Source: Ferrimonas gelatinilytica (GTDB taxonomy: Bacteria; Pseudomonadota; Gammaproteobacteria; Enterobacterales; Shewanellaceae). Taken from it: a DNA stretch of 64,000 bases. Both the position numbers and the translations under genes were made by a program. The DNA lies in the NCBI RefSeq assembly GCF_039544205.1, contig NZ_BAABLF010000012.1, forward strand, positions 25,087 through 89,086. The letters run 5' to 3'. The notes under the pieces were generated by a model. The model was not told where the DNA came from, made no database searches, and worked only from the letters and a program-made list of their open reading frames with translations. Shown here piece by piece: positions 52,221 to 61,972 of this stretch. Position 1 is the stretch's first letter. Every line of letters starts with the position of its first letter.

Positions 52221-53846
52221 TTAGTGGGCGATGATGTACAGGTTCTTGGTGTAGATGCTGTCTTCGACATTGTTCATCGGGTAGCCGCCAACGTAGGGGC
52301 GCTTCAGCCGGGTGATCACCTGCTCGTAAACCGGGATGATCGGCATCTCCTCGACGATGATCCGCTCGGCCCGCTCGTAGTACTTGGCCCGCTCGGCGTC
52401 GTCGGCGATCATCCGCGACTCGTTGAGAATGCGATCGTACTCGGCGTTGTGCCACTGGCCTTTATTCTGCCCGTGGTTGGAGAGCAGGATATCCAGCATG
52501 GTGGAGGCGTCGTTGTAATCGCCCACCCAGCCGGCCCGGGCCATCTCGAAGCGGCCCTGGTTACGGGTATCGAGGAAGGTTTTCCACTCCTGGTTTTCCA
52601 GGCTCACCCGAACCCCCAACGGCTTCCACAGTTGGGAGATCACCACGGCGATCTTCTTGTGGTTCTCGTTGGTGTTGTAAAGCAGGTTGATGGTCAGGGG
52701 CTTGTCCGGGCCGTAGCCCGCCTCTGCCATCAGCCGCTTGGCTTCCGCCATCCGCTGCTCAGAGGTCCAGTTGGCGTACTCCACCTCTGGCGGGTTGTAG
52801 CCACTGACGGACTGGGGGGTGAAGGTGAAGGCGGGACGCTGTCCCTGGCCCAGCACGTAGGTGGTGATCTTCTCCCGCTCTACCGCCAGCGACAGCGCCT
52901 TGCGGACTCGCTTGTCGTCGAAGGGGGGCACTTTGGTATTGAACTCGTAGTAGTAGGCGCCCAGGTAGGGGGTGGTCACCACTTCATCCGGCCGCTCCGC
53001 CTTGAGAGATTTGTAGTGCTCGATCGGGATCCCGGTGGAGGTCAGATCGATCTCGCCAGCGCGGTAACGGGACAGCTCGGAGTTGCCGGACTCGATCGCC
53101 AGGTAGCTCACCTTGTTGATGACGGTGTTTTCGTCATCCCAATAGAGCGGGTTGCGCTCCATCACGATGCGCTCGTTGACCACCCAGTCGGTCAGGACAT
53201 AGGCGCCGTTGCTGACCATGTTTCCGGGGCGGGTCCAGCGATCGCCAAGGCGCTCCACCACGTGCTGGGGGGTCGGGTAAGTGCTCTGGTGCCCCAGCAT
53301 CTTGACAAAATAGGGCACTGGCTTATCCAGGGTCACCTCGAAAGTACGGTCGTCCAGGGCGCGCACCCCGAGCTCCGCCGGGGACTTCTTGCCGAGGATA
53401 ATATCGGTGGCGTTTGCTACCGTGGCGATCTCCAGGTACCAGGCGTAGCGGGCGGCGGTGTTGGGGTCCACCAGGCGTCGCCAGGCGAAGACAAAGTCGT
53501 GGGCAGTCAGGGGCTCACCATCGGACCATTTCAACCCGTCACGGAGGTGGAAGGTGAAGACCCGGTTATCCTCGGAGATGCTCCAGGACTCCGCCTGTCC
53601 GGGAATCACGTTGCCGTAATCATCCTGTTGAACAAGCCCTTCAAACAGGTCCTTGGAGGGTGCAGAGCCGGTGGTGCCTTCGATCTTCTGCGGGTCCAGG
53701 GATGCCGGCTCGCCGCCATTGCCCTTAATTAACTCCTGCACCGGATGTAAACGTGTTCCCTCCGGCACATCTGCCGCCTGTGCCATCGGTAGCACCGAGG
53801 CCATTATCAGGCTGAGGCCCACGGCTTTAATTATGGTTTTTGCCAT
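52221..53846 (-). CDS. oppA: Periplasmic oligopeptide-binding protein OppA
   Basis: A 541-residue family 5 solute-binding protein. A signal peptide (MAKTIIKAVGLSLIMASVLP, cleaved after AQA near residue 25) precedes the mature domain, with GGEPASLDPQKIEGTTGS, FEGLVQQDDYGNVIPGQAESW, WSDGEPLTAHDFVFAWRR and the C-terminal IPVYEQVITRLKRPYVGGYPMN. It binds oligopeptides for OppBCDF. The start at 53846 is 63 bp inside the longest frame; AGGGAG lies 11 bases upstream. First gene of oppABCDF. Confidence 0.96.
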   Translation of the reverse strand: MAKTIIKAVGLSLIMASVLPMAQAADVPEGTRLHPVQELIKGNGGEPASLDPQKIEGTTGSAPSKDLFEGLVQQDDYGNVIPGQAESWSISEDNRVFTFHLRDGLKWSDGEPLTAHDFVFAWRRLVDPNTAARYAWYLEIATVANATDIILGKKSPAELGVRALDDRTFEVTLDKPVPYFVKMLGHQSTYPTPQHVVERLGDRWTRPGNMVSNGAYVLTDWVVNERIVMERNPLYWDDENTVINKVSYLAIESGNSELSRYRAGEIDLTSTGIPIEHYKSLKAERPDEVVTTPYLGAYYYEFNTKVPPFDDKRVRKALSLAVEREKITTYVLGQGQRPAFTFTPQSVSGYNPPEVEYANWTSEQRMAEAKRLMAEAGYGPDKPLTINLLYNTNENHKKIAVVISQLWKPLGVRVSLENQEWKTFLDTRNQGRFEMARAGWVGDYNDASTMLDILLSNHGQNKGQWHNAEYDRILNESRMIADDAERAKYYERAERIIVEEMPIIPVYEQVITRLKRPYVGGYPMNNVEDSIYTKNLYIIAH

Positions 53847-54303
53847 GTACAGCACACTCCCTGGTCTAAACATGTATTTTATGAGCTTCCCAGTTTTCCA
53901 GCCGACCACTTCGCAACCGGGTTATCATTTTGTTAACTTTGATTTCACTAGCGATTTAACCGCCTTTTGTCCAAATTAGAATAACAAAATATCAATACAA
54001 GGCCAGTATAAGTTTACATCGGCGAACCCTGAGGATACGCCGGTTGCAGCCTGATAACTCTCAGGAAACGGGCTTTAACGCTAAATGCGGAGGAAAAGCA
54101 GGTATTTATCGCCACAAAACAGGCGATGAGAGAGATAAAAGCGGAAACTGGATTCGGAAAGGAAAGCGGCCCGCCAAACCGAAATAATCCACTTTTTGAG
54201 CAGTTTCTGCTGCCATTAATGCAGTGCCGAATTAGACCCACGGAGGGGAATATCCGGGGCCTAAAGAGAATCCGGCGTGGGCGCAAGGCCAAGATGACGG
54301 CGT
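53847..54303 (-). other. AT-rich leader and promoter region of the opp operon
   Basis: About 457 bp, markedly more AT-rich than its surroundings, with no gene I trust. On the minus strand TTGTAT and TAATTT around 53965-53995 are a weak promoter candidate. GTTAACAAAATGATAAC-type sequence near 53930 could be a regulator target. The long leader would suit small-RNA or Lrp-type control known for opp operons, but nothing specific is recognisable. Confidence 0.4.
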
Positions 54304-54732
54304 TTAAAACTGCCCCTGAAGGGTCGCGACCAGAGTGCGGCCCCCTGCGTGATCACGGTGCTCCCCGAGGTAGATCCCCTGCCAGGTTCCGGTCAGCAAG
54401 GCGCCATCGGCAACCGGAAGGGAGACACTGCTGCCCAGCAGGCTGGCTTTGAGATGCGCGGGCATATCGTCGGGCCCCTCGTAGGTGTGGCGGTAGTAAG
54501 GGGCATGTTCCGGCACCATCTTGTTGAAGTGAGACTCGAAATCGTCGCGCACCGTTGGGTCTGCATTCTCATTGAGGGTCAGTGAGGCGGAGCTGTGCCG
54601 GATGAACAGGTGCAAAAGGCCGGTTCGACAGCTTGCCAGTTCCGGCACCCGGGCCAACACCTCATCGGTGATCAAGTGAAAGCCGCGGGGGTGCGGGGCA
54701 AGGGTGAAAATGGATTGATGCCACTGACTCAT
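54304..54732 (-). CDS. yjbQ: YjbQ family protein (UPF0047)
   Basis: A 142-residue protein of the YjbQ/UPF0047 family, for which weak thiamin-phosphate synthase activity has been described. GFHLITDEVLARV, LFIRHSSASLTLNENADPTVRDD and TGTWQGIYLGEHRDHAGGRTL contain the conserved His, Asn and Glu residues of the putative active site. The physiological role is not settled. Single gene. Confidence 0.93.
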   Translation of the reverse strand: MSQWHQSIFTLAPHPRGFHLITDEVLARVPELASCRTGLLHLFIRHSSASLTLNENADPTVRDDFESHFNKMVPEHAPYYRHTYEGPDDMPAHLKASLLGSSVSLPVADGALLTGTWQGIYLGEHRDHAGGRTLVATLQGQF

Positions 54733-54882
54733 GGGGACTCCTCAGACGATGATGACCCCACCATTATGGCGACGGCGAACGCTGGAGCAAGGGAGCGTGC
54801 TTTCCCTCACCCGAGTAGCCCCCCACTTCTGAGGTGAACTTGGGGGATGCCACCCACGCGCCAGCGTAAGGCACGCAATAGA

Positions 54883-54904
54883 AAGGGAGCCTCCTGGGCT
54901 CCCC
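54883..54904 (-). terminator. Hairpin after the repeat-rich secreted protein gene
   Basis: GGGAGCC / GGCTCCC with a five-base loop, 34 bp after the stop on the minus strand, followed by CTATTGC. Confidence 0.55.
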
Positions 54905-54937
54905 TATTGACCGTGGCCGAGCTGGCCCCTCGTTCAC

Positions 54938-55510
54938 TTACTTTACGGCGAAGTTCACGATGGGGAAGCAGGGCAGGAAGCCGTTCTTGGCGCAGTTGAT
55001 CAGACCAACCTGTACCACCTTGATCTCGTCGGTGACGTTGACGAAGCCCAGTTGGGCATCGGACCGCTTAGAGACGTTCACCGCACTCCAGTCGAACAGG
55101 GTGCTGCCGGTGCTGTAGTTCACCATGCCGATATTGGCACCGGTGACATCGTTGGTCAGGTTCACCATGCCCAGGTTAGCGCCGGTGGCGGTACCCTTGT
55201 TCCAGTTCCAAAGGCCCAAGGAGACACCGGTCATGCTGTTGTTGATGTGGTTGGCACCGGCAAACAACAGCGGCATCTGCAGACCGACGAAATCATCGGT
55301 TTCACCGATACCCAGCAGGTGCAGATCCACCCCTTTTACTGAACCGGTCTTACCGTAAAGCGTGGGAAAACGTACCCCTTCCACGGACTGGCCGGGCATG
55401 ACGTTGGTACCATTGAGGGTGGAGAGCTGGACAGGTACAGTTTCAGCTACGGCTTGTGTAGAAGCAGCGGCGCTGGCCAGCAGGGTAAGGGTCAGGGCGA
55501 GTTTTTTCAT
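54938..55510 (-). CDS. Secreted protein with GLxN-type surface repeats
   Basis: A 190-residue exported protein. A signal peptide (ending AVAET) precedes a body built from repeated units of about 15-20 residues: MTGVSLGLWNW, ATGANLGMVNL, VTGANIGMVNY, SDAQLGFVNV and IKVVQVGLINCAK. This pattern resembles LA_2272-type surface repeats, which are thought to form beta-solenoid or surface-lining structures. The two C-terminal Cys (INCAKNGFLPC) may form a disulfide. Function unknown; monocistronic. Confidence 0.75.
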   Translation of the reverse strand: MKKLALTLTLLASAAASTQAVAETVPVQLSTLNGTNVMPGQSVEGVRFPTLYGKTGSVKGVDLHLLGIGETDDFVGLQMPLLFAGANHINNSMTGVSLGLWNWNKGTATGANLGMVNLTNDVTGANIGMVNYSTGSTLFDWSAVNVSKRSDAQLGFVNVTDEIKVVQVGLINCAKNGFLPCFPIVNFAVK

Positions 55511-55701
55511 CTTATCTCCATTATGCGATGACTCGAAACAGTAGCGAGCCGTAATCCATGGTCACTGTGGTGGAACTTTACTGAGCCAGGCGACGGGCCA
55601 CAAGCCTAAATGGCGAACAGAGAAGCAATAATCGGATGCGAACCGGTTCAACAAAGCGGGCTGCCTGCGTTGAACCTGGGCCGCCGGCGGCGCTGACCCG
55701 A

Positions 55702-56787
55702 TCACTCCTCGAGGTAGTGAAAGCGAACCCTGCCAGTGACCTGAGAGAGCAATTCGTAGGGGATGGTCTCAGCGTGTTCGGCAATCTCCTCCACGGGTAG
55801 CCCCTGCCCCCACAGGATCACTTCATCCCCCACCGCCACCGGCGCATCGCCGATCTCCACCATCAGGGTGTCCATACTGACCCGCCCCACCAGCGGGAAG
55901 CGCTGTCCATTGATCAGGACCGGCGTTCCAGAGGCGGCATGGCGGGGATAGCCATCACCATACCCCACCGCCACCACGGCGATGCGGGTATCCCGTTCTG
56001 CCCGCCAGATCTGGCCGTACCCGGCCGCCTCCCCCTGTCGCTGCGGACGAACCGCCAACACGCGGGTTTTCAGGGTCATGACAGGTTGCAGCCCGATCTG
56101 CTGGGCACGGCCGCCCACCATGGGATTGGCGCCGTAGATCGCCAACCCAACCCGGACCCAGTCACCGTGGGCGCTTGGCCAACGCAGTACCCCGGCGGAA
56201 TTACAGAGCGCCCGTTCGCCGGGCAGGTCCTGCACCTGAGCCTCGAAGCGGGCGATCTGCCGCTCAGTCTCGGATCCGTCCGCTTCATCGGCGGTGGCAA
56301 AGTGGGTCATCGTATTGAGCGGCAGCCGCACGCAGGCGCAATGACTGAGCCGACGATAGAGCGATTGAAACTCCTCACAGCGTACTCCAAGCCGATGCAT
56401 GCCACTGTCGTGCTTAAGCCAGATCTTCAGCCCATGGGGCAAATTCGCCTGCTCCAACAGCCCGACCTGATAGGCATCATGAATGACCAGGTCCAGGTCA
56501 TATTGAGTCGCCTGCTCCAGGCCCTCCTGGTTGAAGACGCCGGCGAGGATCAGGATCCGCGCCTCGACACCGCTCTCCCGAAGAGTCACAGCCTCCTCGA
56601 TACGGGCCACGGCAAAGCCATCAACCGCACCGGTAAGCCAGCGCGCCACCTGAACCAGGCCATGACCATAGGCATCGGCCTTGATCACGGCCATCAGCTT
56701 GGTCTCAGGGATCTGGCTGCGCAGGTGGGTGATATTGTGCATCAGCGCAGTTCGGCGGATCTCCGCCACAGGAGAGTAGTGCATCAC
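55702..56787 (-). CDS. alr: Alanine racemase
   Basis: A 361-residue PLP enzyme that makes D-alanine for murein. The PLP Lys is in MAVIKADAYGHGLVQVA near residue 34. The C-terminal domain has the catalytic Tyr region (GYGDGYPRHAASGTPVLING) and GRVSMDTLMVEIG. It starts 0 bp after dnaB, the usual dnaB-alr pairing in gammaproteobacteria. Confidence 0.96.
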   Translation of the reverse strand: MMHYSPVAEIRRTALMHNITHLRSQIPETKLMAVIKADAYGHGLVQVARWLTGAVDGFAVARIEEAVTLRESGVEARILILAGVFNQEGLEQATQYDLDLVIHDAYQVGLLEQANLPHGLKIWLKHDSGMHRLGVRCEEFQSLYRRLSHCACVRLPLNTMTHFATADEADGSETERQIARFEAQVQDLPGERALCNSAGVLRWPSAHGDWVRVGLAIYGANPMVGGRAQQIGLQPVMTLKTRVLAVRPQRQGEAAGYGQIWRAERDTRIAVVAVGYGDGYPRHAASGTPVLINGQRFPLVGRVSMDTLMVEIGDAPVAVGDEVILWGQGLPVEEIAEHAETIPYELLSQVTGRVRFHYLEE

Positions 56788-58197
56788 TTATTCGTCGTAC
56801 TCGAAACTGGTACCAGCGTAGTTATCAAATCGGGAGAAACGCCCCTGGAAAGTGAGAGGTACCTTACCGATGGGGCCGTTACGCTGCTTACCAATAATAA
56901 TCTCTGCCAGCCCCTTCTCGGCGGTATCCGGGTGGTAAACCTCGTCGCGGTAGATGAACATGATGAGGTCAGCATCCTGCTCGATGGAGCCGGACTCACG
57001 CAGATCCGAGTTTACCGGGCGCTTATCCGCCCGCTGCTCCAGTGAGCGGTTAAGCTGTGACAGGGCCACCACCGGGCACTGCAACTCCTTGGCCAGCGCC
57101 TTGAGGGAGCGCGAGATCTCGGCGATCTCCAGAGTCCGGTTCTCCGACATGCCCGGCACCTGCATCAGCTGCAGGTAGTCCACCATGATCATCGACAGGC
57201 CACCATACTCCCGGGCAACCCGGCGGGCGCGGGAGCGCACCTCGGTGGGCGTCAGGCCGGAACCATCATCGATGTACATCTTGCCCTGCTCCATCATCAG
57301 GCCCATGGTGGAGGAGACGCGGGCCCAGTCATCATCGTCCAGTTCACCGGTCCGGATCTTGGTCTGATCGACCCGCCCCAGGGACGCCAGCATACGCATC
57401 ATGATCTGCTCAGAGGGCATCTCCAACGAGAAGATCAGCACCGGCTTATCCTCGTTCATGGCAGCGTATTCACACAGGTTCATGGCGAAGGTGGTTTTCC
57501 CCATGGAGGGACGGGCAGCCACGATAACCAGGTCCGAGGGCTGCAGGCCCGCAGTCATCTTGTCCAGGTCTGCGTAACCGGTCGAGACGCCGGTCACCCC
57601 GCCGCTGTTGGGGTTGTTAAACAGCTGCTCGATACGGTCGACCGTCTTGGTCAGAACCGTCTTGATGTCCTCAGGGCCCTCGTTGCTGTTCTGGCGCTTC
57701 TCCGCAATGTGGAACACCTTGCTCTCCGCCAGGTCCAGCAGCTGCGACGAGTCACGCCCCTCGGGATTGAAGCCGGCATCGGCGATCTCGTTGGCGACCT
57801 TGATCATCTCCCGGGTCACCGCACGCTCCCGTACGATGCTGGCATAGGCGGTCAGGTTGGCCACGCTGGGGGTATTACGGGCGATGTCCGACAGGTAGGG
57901 GATCCCGCCCACAGACTCCAACTCGCCCCGCTTCTCCAGCTCCTCGGAAACGGTCACCAGGTCCAGCGGGTGGCCCTGCTCAAGCAGGACCGCCATGGCG
58001 TCGAAGATACGCTGGTGGCTGCGGCTGTAGAAGTCTTCTTTTACAACTCTTTCCGCCACTTGATCGAACATCTCGCTGTTGAGCATCAAGCCCCCCAGCA
58101 CTGACTGCTCCGCCTCAAGGGAGTGCGGCGGCACCTTCAGTTGATCAACCGCTGCACTCGCACTATCCGCACGCGCACCTAATCGTGTATCCGCCAT
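56788..58197 (-). CDS. dnaB: Replicative DNA helicase DnaB
   Basis: A 469-residue hexameric helicase. The N-terminal domain (PPHSLEAEQSVLGGLMLNSEMFDQVAE) contacts primase. The RecA-like C-terminal domain has Walker A VAARPSMGKTTFAMNL and Walker B SMIMVDYLQLM, plus LSQLNRSLEQR. The end FQGRFSRFDNY is typical. No intein or insertion is seen. It is followed directly by alr. Confidence 0.98.
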   Translation of the reverse strand: MADTRLGARADSASAAVDQLKVPPHSLEAEQSVLGGLMLNSEMFDQVAERVVKEDFYSRSHQRIFDAMAVLLEQGHPLDLVTVSEELEKRGELESVGGIPYLSDIARNTPSVANLTAYASIVRERAVTREMIKVANEIADAGFNPEGRDSSQLLDLAESKVFHIAEKRQNSNEGPEDIKTVLTKTVDRIEQLFNNPNSGGVTGVSTGYADLDKMTAGLQPSDLVIVAARPSMGKTTFAMNLCEYAAMNEDKPVLIFSLEMPSEQIMMRMLASLGRVDQTKIRTGELDDDDWARVSSTMGLMMEQGKMYIDDGSGLTPTEVRSRARRVAREYGGLSMIMVDYLQLMQVPGMSENRTLEIAEISRSLKALAKELQCPVVALSQLNRSLEQRADKRPVNSDLRESGSIEQDADLIMFIYRDEVYHPDTAEKGLAEIIIGKQRNGPIGKVPLTFQGRFSRFDNYAGTSFEYDE

Positions 58198-58532
58198 TTG
58201 ACTCCCAACTCTTTAACCAAGGACCCTTAAGGATCTTAAATGTTTGTACCGCCTGGCCGCCCCTCGGCAAGCGGTCAGACGCGACCGTGCCAAGGCGGAT
58301 CTCCAACGGTATCGCAGATCTGCGCCATTGTAACCTCTCCCGTCATGCCCCTGTAGCCGATCGCACACTGTAGCGACTGGAAATAGTCAGCCGAGGGCGA
58401 AATTTCAGCATGACAGTCACCTTAAGAGGTTTCGGAGCACCGTTGAGAAGGCGATAATCACGAGCCTAAGCCCCTCTCCCGGCTCTTTACGCAGGGAATA
58501 AAAGTTGAACCAGCGACAAACGGAGCCTGGAT
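58198..58532 (-). other. Upstream region of dnaB
   Basis: About 335 bp between dnaB and the end of the barrel gene. No coding sequence or RNA is visible. It presumably contains the dnaB promoter, which I could not place with confidence. Confidence 0.4.
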
Positions 58533-59759
58533 TCAGAAAGGCTGGTTAATGGCCACCACCACGCCGCTGTCGTCGGCGGCCACGGCGAAGTCCAGCCGGA
58601 CCAACACATTCTCGACCCAAAGGCGGATCCCAACCCCGGCGGACCACTGCATATCTTTGTGCAGCTCACCCAGATCGAAATCCTCATTCACCCGTCCGAC
58701 ACCCCCGAACAGCGCCAACTCGTACCAGGGAAAACGATAACGATTGATAAAGGGGATCCCACCCTGCGGCTGCCAGCGGGGCACCATACGATACTCCGCC
58801 CCATAATAGAGGGCGCTGCGATCGTGGTAGCGTGCCGAACTGTAGCCCCGGAGCCTGTGCCAGCCACCCAGTGTGGACTGGGCAAACCAGGCCGGAGCCT
58901 GCTCAGGATTGCTGCTGCCGCCCTCCCAGGTGGGCAGGTCGGAGAGATAGGCGGTCAAGGCCATCGACTGCTGCTTGGCCCAGCGACTCTGCCCCAGGTT
59001 GAGGTAGTGTCGATACTGGGCCTCCCAGCGGGTATAGGCCTCGCGCTGATCGCTTCCCCAGTCACGGGTCAGCTCCAGTGATGCCTGGTAACCGGCGGTC
59101 GGTGAGGGCCAGAAGTTGCGCGCATCCTGCTCCAGTCGCAGCGTCATACCCTGGCTGACAAAGTCCTCCCCCAACGCTTGAACACTATGACGCTCGTAGA
59201 ACGGCTTCAACTCCAGGAAGGTGTAGGCGCCCTGATGTGCCTCCCGCAGCGAAGGGCTGACCATCGGCAAACCCTCCTTCGTCGCGACGACCAACGTCGT
59301 ATCATCTCGCCCGGCACCCAGAGGTAGCAGGTAGCGCAAGGTGCCATTGATCTCCCAGTGCTGCTCTTCGCCGAACAACGCATCGGCGATGGCCGAGCCA
59401 TTGCTGCCCGCAGGCACCGAACCGGGCTCGGGCCCATCGAGGTAGAGCGTCTTCTCGTTGAACTGCCCCACGAACCCCTCCCAGTCGACGAACCAGCGCC
59501 GGCTCTTCCCGAGGCGGTAGTTAAACGCCCCAAGATACGCCACGTAGCTCTGATTCACGGAGTATGCGCCCACACCCACCACCTGGGCCTGTGACTGCCC
59601 GAGGCCTTGCAGGGACGCTGCCGCCCCGAGGGAGAACCCCATGCTGGAGGTGGAGAAGAGAATAGGCACTGCCGCATTGCGACGCTCACTGCCGCTTTCC
59701 TGCGCCGCGAGCGTGGCACTGAAGGTCAGCAGAGGAACAAGGGGCAGGAGGAATTTCAT
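58533..59759 (-). CDS. Omp85/BamA-like outer-membrane barrel without POTRA domains
   Basis: A 408-residue exported protein. A signal peptide (ending TLAAQ) leads almost directly into a barrel of about sixteen strands. LGGWHRLRGYSSARYHDRSA contains the (V/I/L)RGY-type motif of the Omp85 lid loop, and the C-terminus ends in Phe. No POTRA repeats fit before the barrel, unlike BamA or TamA, so it belongs with short 'surface antigen' Omp85 proteins of unknown role. It neighbours another barrel gene. Confidence 0.82.
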   Translation of the reverse strand: MKFLLPLVPLLTFSATLAAQESGSERRNAAVPILFSTSSMGFSLGAAASLQGLGQSQAQVVGVGAYSVNQSYVAYLGAFNYRLGKSRRWFVDWEGFVGQFNEKTLYLDGPEPGSVPAGSNGSAIADALFGEEQHWEINGTLRYLLPLGAGRDDTTLVVATKEGLPMVSPSLREAHQGAYTFLELKPFYERHSVQALGEDFVSQGMTLRLEQDARNFWPSPTAGYQASLELTRDWGSDQREAYTRWEAQYRHYLNLGQSRWAKQQSMALTAYLSDLPTWEGGSSNPEQAPAWFAQSTLGGWHRLRGYSSARYHDRSALYYGAEYRMVPRWQPQGGIPFINRYRFPWYELALFGGVGRVNEDFDLGELHKDMQWSAGVGIRLWVENVLVRLDFAVAADDSGVVVAINQPF

Positions 59760-60087
59760 AGCGCACTCTGAAAGGAACTCGCCGCAAGGATACGCTTATT
59801 GATTGACCAAGTCAGCGGCATGGCTCTCGCTATTGAGACTGTGAACCCCATCGAGGCCAGAAGGTTGGCATCTCCGGCGACGGTCAACTTATGCAATGCA
59901 CAGAAAGAAAGGCACAGGCAAGCTTTAGAGCAGGTATCAGAAAACAGGAAAGGACAATAAGGGGCCTCTCCCTTGGAAAAGAGTCACGCTAAGCACGGTC
60001 TGGGAAAACCCATGGCGCAGAATCTAAAGATCAACGCCATGGATGGTGGATGACGGGAACGGCCCGAGCCCGTGGCCAGCCCGGTGT
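59760..60087 (-). other. Spacer between two barrel genes
   Basis: About 328 bp without a gene, RNA or clear repeat. It should hold the promoter of the downstream Omp85-like gene; no strong match was found. Confidence 0.4.
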
Positions 60088-61749
60088 TTAAAACCGGTAA
60101 CCGAAGTTAAGGGTGAAGGAGTCCCGAGTCTCCCCATAGTTGTACATGAAAGTCAGGTTGTAGTGCTTACCAAGCTGCTTGTTGAAGCCGATCAGGTAGG
60201 CCCAGCGATTGTTAATCACGCCCACGTCATAGGTAAAGTCGCGGCCAAGCTCAGGAATGAAACCTAGATTACCCGTCATCCGATCGTCCAATCCCTGGTA
60301 CTCCGCGCCCACCAGCAGTTGACCACGGAAGTCCACGAACTGGTACCCGAGCAACGGCTGAACCGTGATGATCGAGTCCCCCCAGTCGATGGAACTGTCC
60401 AGCTGGGTTTTCACCCAGGTGGCATTGACCGAGGCGAAAAACTCTTTGTAACCGATGGAGAGAGTGGTCCCCACGCCGATGGTGGTGTAATCCAGATCAA
60501 GCGGAACGGCAAAATTGGTACCTGAGCACAGATCAAGGCCCTGCTCCTGCAGCAGGCGGCATGCGGCCGCACCGCCAAACTCCCCCAGCTTATCCTTGAG
60601 GATATCCTCCAGCTTACCCGTGTACTGAGCATTAACCGCCGCATCGACCTTGATCCGTCCAACCAGCGCGTACACGTTCCAAAATGGCAAGATATTAACG
60701 TCGCCACGCAGACTCAGACTCTGGGCGTCAACCGTACCAAAGGACGCAGTAGGGTCGAAAAACTCGTTAAGGTTCAAACCCATAATATCGAAATCAAAGA
60801 ACCCAATGTCCATCGTCTGCTTGCGGTAGGCGAGGGAGATGCCGTAGGGCAGGGGCAGGTCGATCCCCTGCCGCCGCACCAGGTCGGCCATCAGGGGGAA
60901 GGCACGATCCAGGTTCACGAACTCCTCGCGCAGTCGCGGATCCGATACCGTGGTCATCAGCTCATCATTGAGCACCACCAGATCATCATCATCGTCGTAG
61001 ACGGCCACCGGGGTTACGGTAATCGTCAATTTGAGCGGAGCGCCCTTGTGCTCTCCGGTTGCCACCAGCTCCTTGCGATCAATCACCACCCGCCCCGTCT
61101 CCAGTGTCTTGAAGGTGACGTCCTGGCGGTAACTCTTAATCTGGTAGCCATCCATCAGAAAGGGACGGGAGTTGGTCAGCACCATGGATTTCACTTCACC
61201 GCCCTCCGCCATCACCTTAACCCGCATGAAACGGAAGTAGGCGATATCCTGAGGCAAACCGTAACGGGAGTAGTTAAAGCGGATCACCAGGCGCTCATCC
61301 CCCAGTTCGTCAACCACCACCGAGTTACGATCAAACAGCTCACCATACTGACGCAGCCGGTACTGCTGACGAGTCCACTCCTCGAGACGTGCCACCAGGT
61401 TTTCATGCTCGTCCAGCAACCGGGGATCGTACTTGATCCGCATATCGATGTTGCCTTTGCTGTCGGTACTCTGGACGACAAACACCTGAGACTCCTGCAC
61501 CCCGTCCACCGTTTCCAGTCGGTGGGTCATCTGCTCTATCAGGTGCTCACTCTGTGCGAGGGAGCTTAATCCCAGCTTGGGAATGTCTTTGGAGAGGCCG
61601 TATTGCTCAAAAATGTTTGCCGCGGGAGGCGCGTTCCTGTCTTTTTTCGGCGCAGCGGAAACGTTAACGCTGCAGAGGCTGGCGACCAAACAACACACCA
61701 ATCCCAGGTTGAGAAGGCGACCTCGGGGGAAGACGTGCCCAAAATTCAT
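60088..61749 (-). CDS. Uncharacterised outer-membrane protein, 553 residues
   Basis: A 553-residue exported protein. A long signal peptide (MNFGHVFPRGRLLNLGLVCC, cleaved after VSA near 32) precedes about 270 residues of mixed alpha/beta sequence with an acidic run (VYDDDDDLVVL). A C-terminal beta-barrel part with alternating aromatic strands ends in Phe (RDSFTLNFGYRF). Two Cys (AACRLLQEQGLDLC) may form a disulfide in a loop. I recognise no family. Its location beside the Omp85-like gene and the large lipoprotein suggests an outer-membrane cluster. Confidence 0.72.
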   Translation of the reverse strand: MNFGHVFPRGRLLNLGLVCCLVASLCSVNVSAAPKKDRNAPPAANIFEQYGLSKDIPKLGLSSLAQSEHLIEQMTHRLETVDGVQESQVFVVQSTDSKGNIDMRIKYDPRLLDEHENLVARLEEWTRQQYRLRQYGELFDRNSVVVDELGDERLVIRFNYSRYGLPQDIAYFRFMRVKVMAEGGEVKSMVLTNSRPFLMDGYQIKSYRQDVTFKTLETGRVVIDRKELVATGEHKGAPLKLTITVTPVAVYDDDDDLVVLNDELMTTVSDPRLREEFVNLDRAFPLMADLVRRQGIDLPLPYGISLAYRKQTMDIGFFDFDIMGLNLNEFFDPTASFGTVDAQSLSLRGDVNILPFWNVYALVGRIKVDAAVNAQYTGKLEDILKDKLGEFGGAAACRLLQEQGLDLCSGTNFAVPLDLDYTTIGVGTTLSIGYKEFFASVNATWVKTQLDSSIDWGDSIITVQPLLGYQFVDFRGQLLVGAEYQGLDDRMTGNLGFIPELGRDFTYDVGVINNRWAYLIGFNKQLGKHYNLTFMYNYGETRDSFTLNFGYRF

Positions 61750-61972
61750 AGCGGGTTCCTCTGCAAAGTATCAACAATTCAAACGGGTACGAGTATGAGT
61801 GTAGATAACGCAGAGGGATCCGTTAGCGAATATTAAGCTGATCTTGCAGCCTTTTTGTCACTCACTTGAGAAGCCCATCATTCCGGCAGAGTTCGGTACC
61901 GTCAGCTAATTTAATGAGTAAGTATCATAAGTTTGGTGGCGCCAACCCCGTCTCGCCCCCAGGAGAATCACG

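Noticed and set aside
52179..53732. 517-codon antisense frame over oppA
   Set aside because: A shadow of oppA, which is complete in the expected operon place.
54014..54292. 92-codon minus-strand frame upstream of opp
   Set aside because: No ribosome-binding site, unusual composition and no recognisable similarity; it lies in the AT-rich opp leader.
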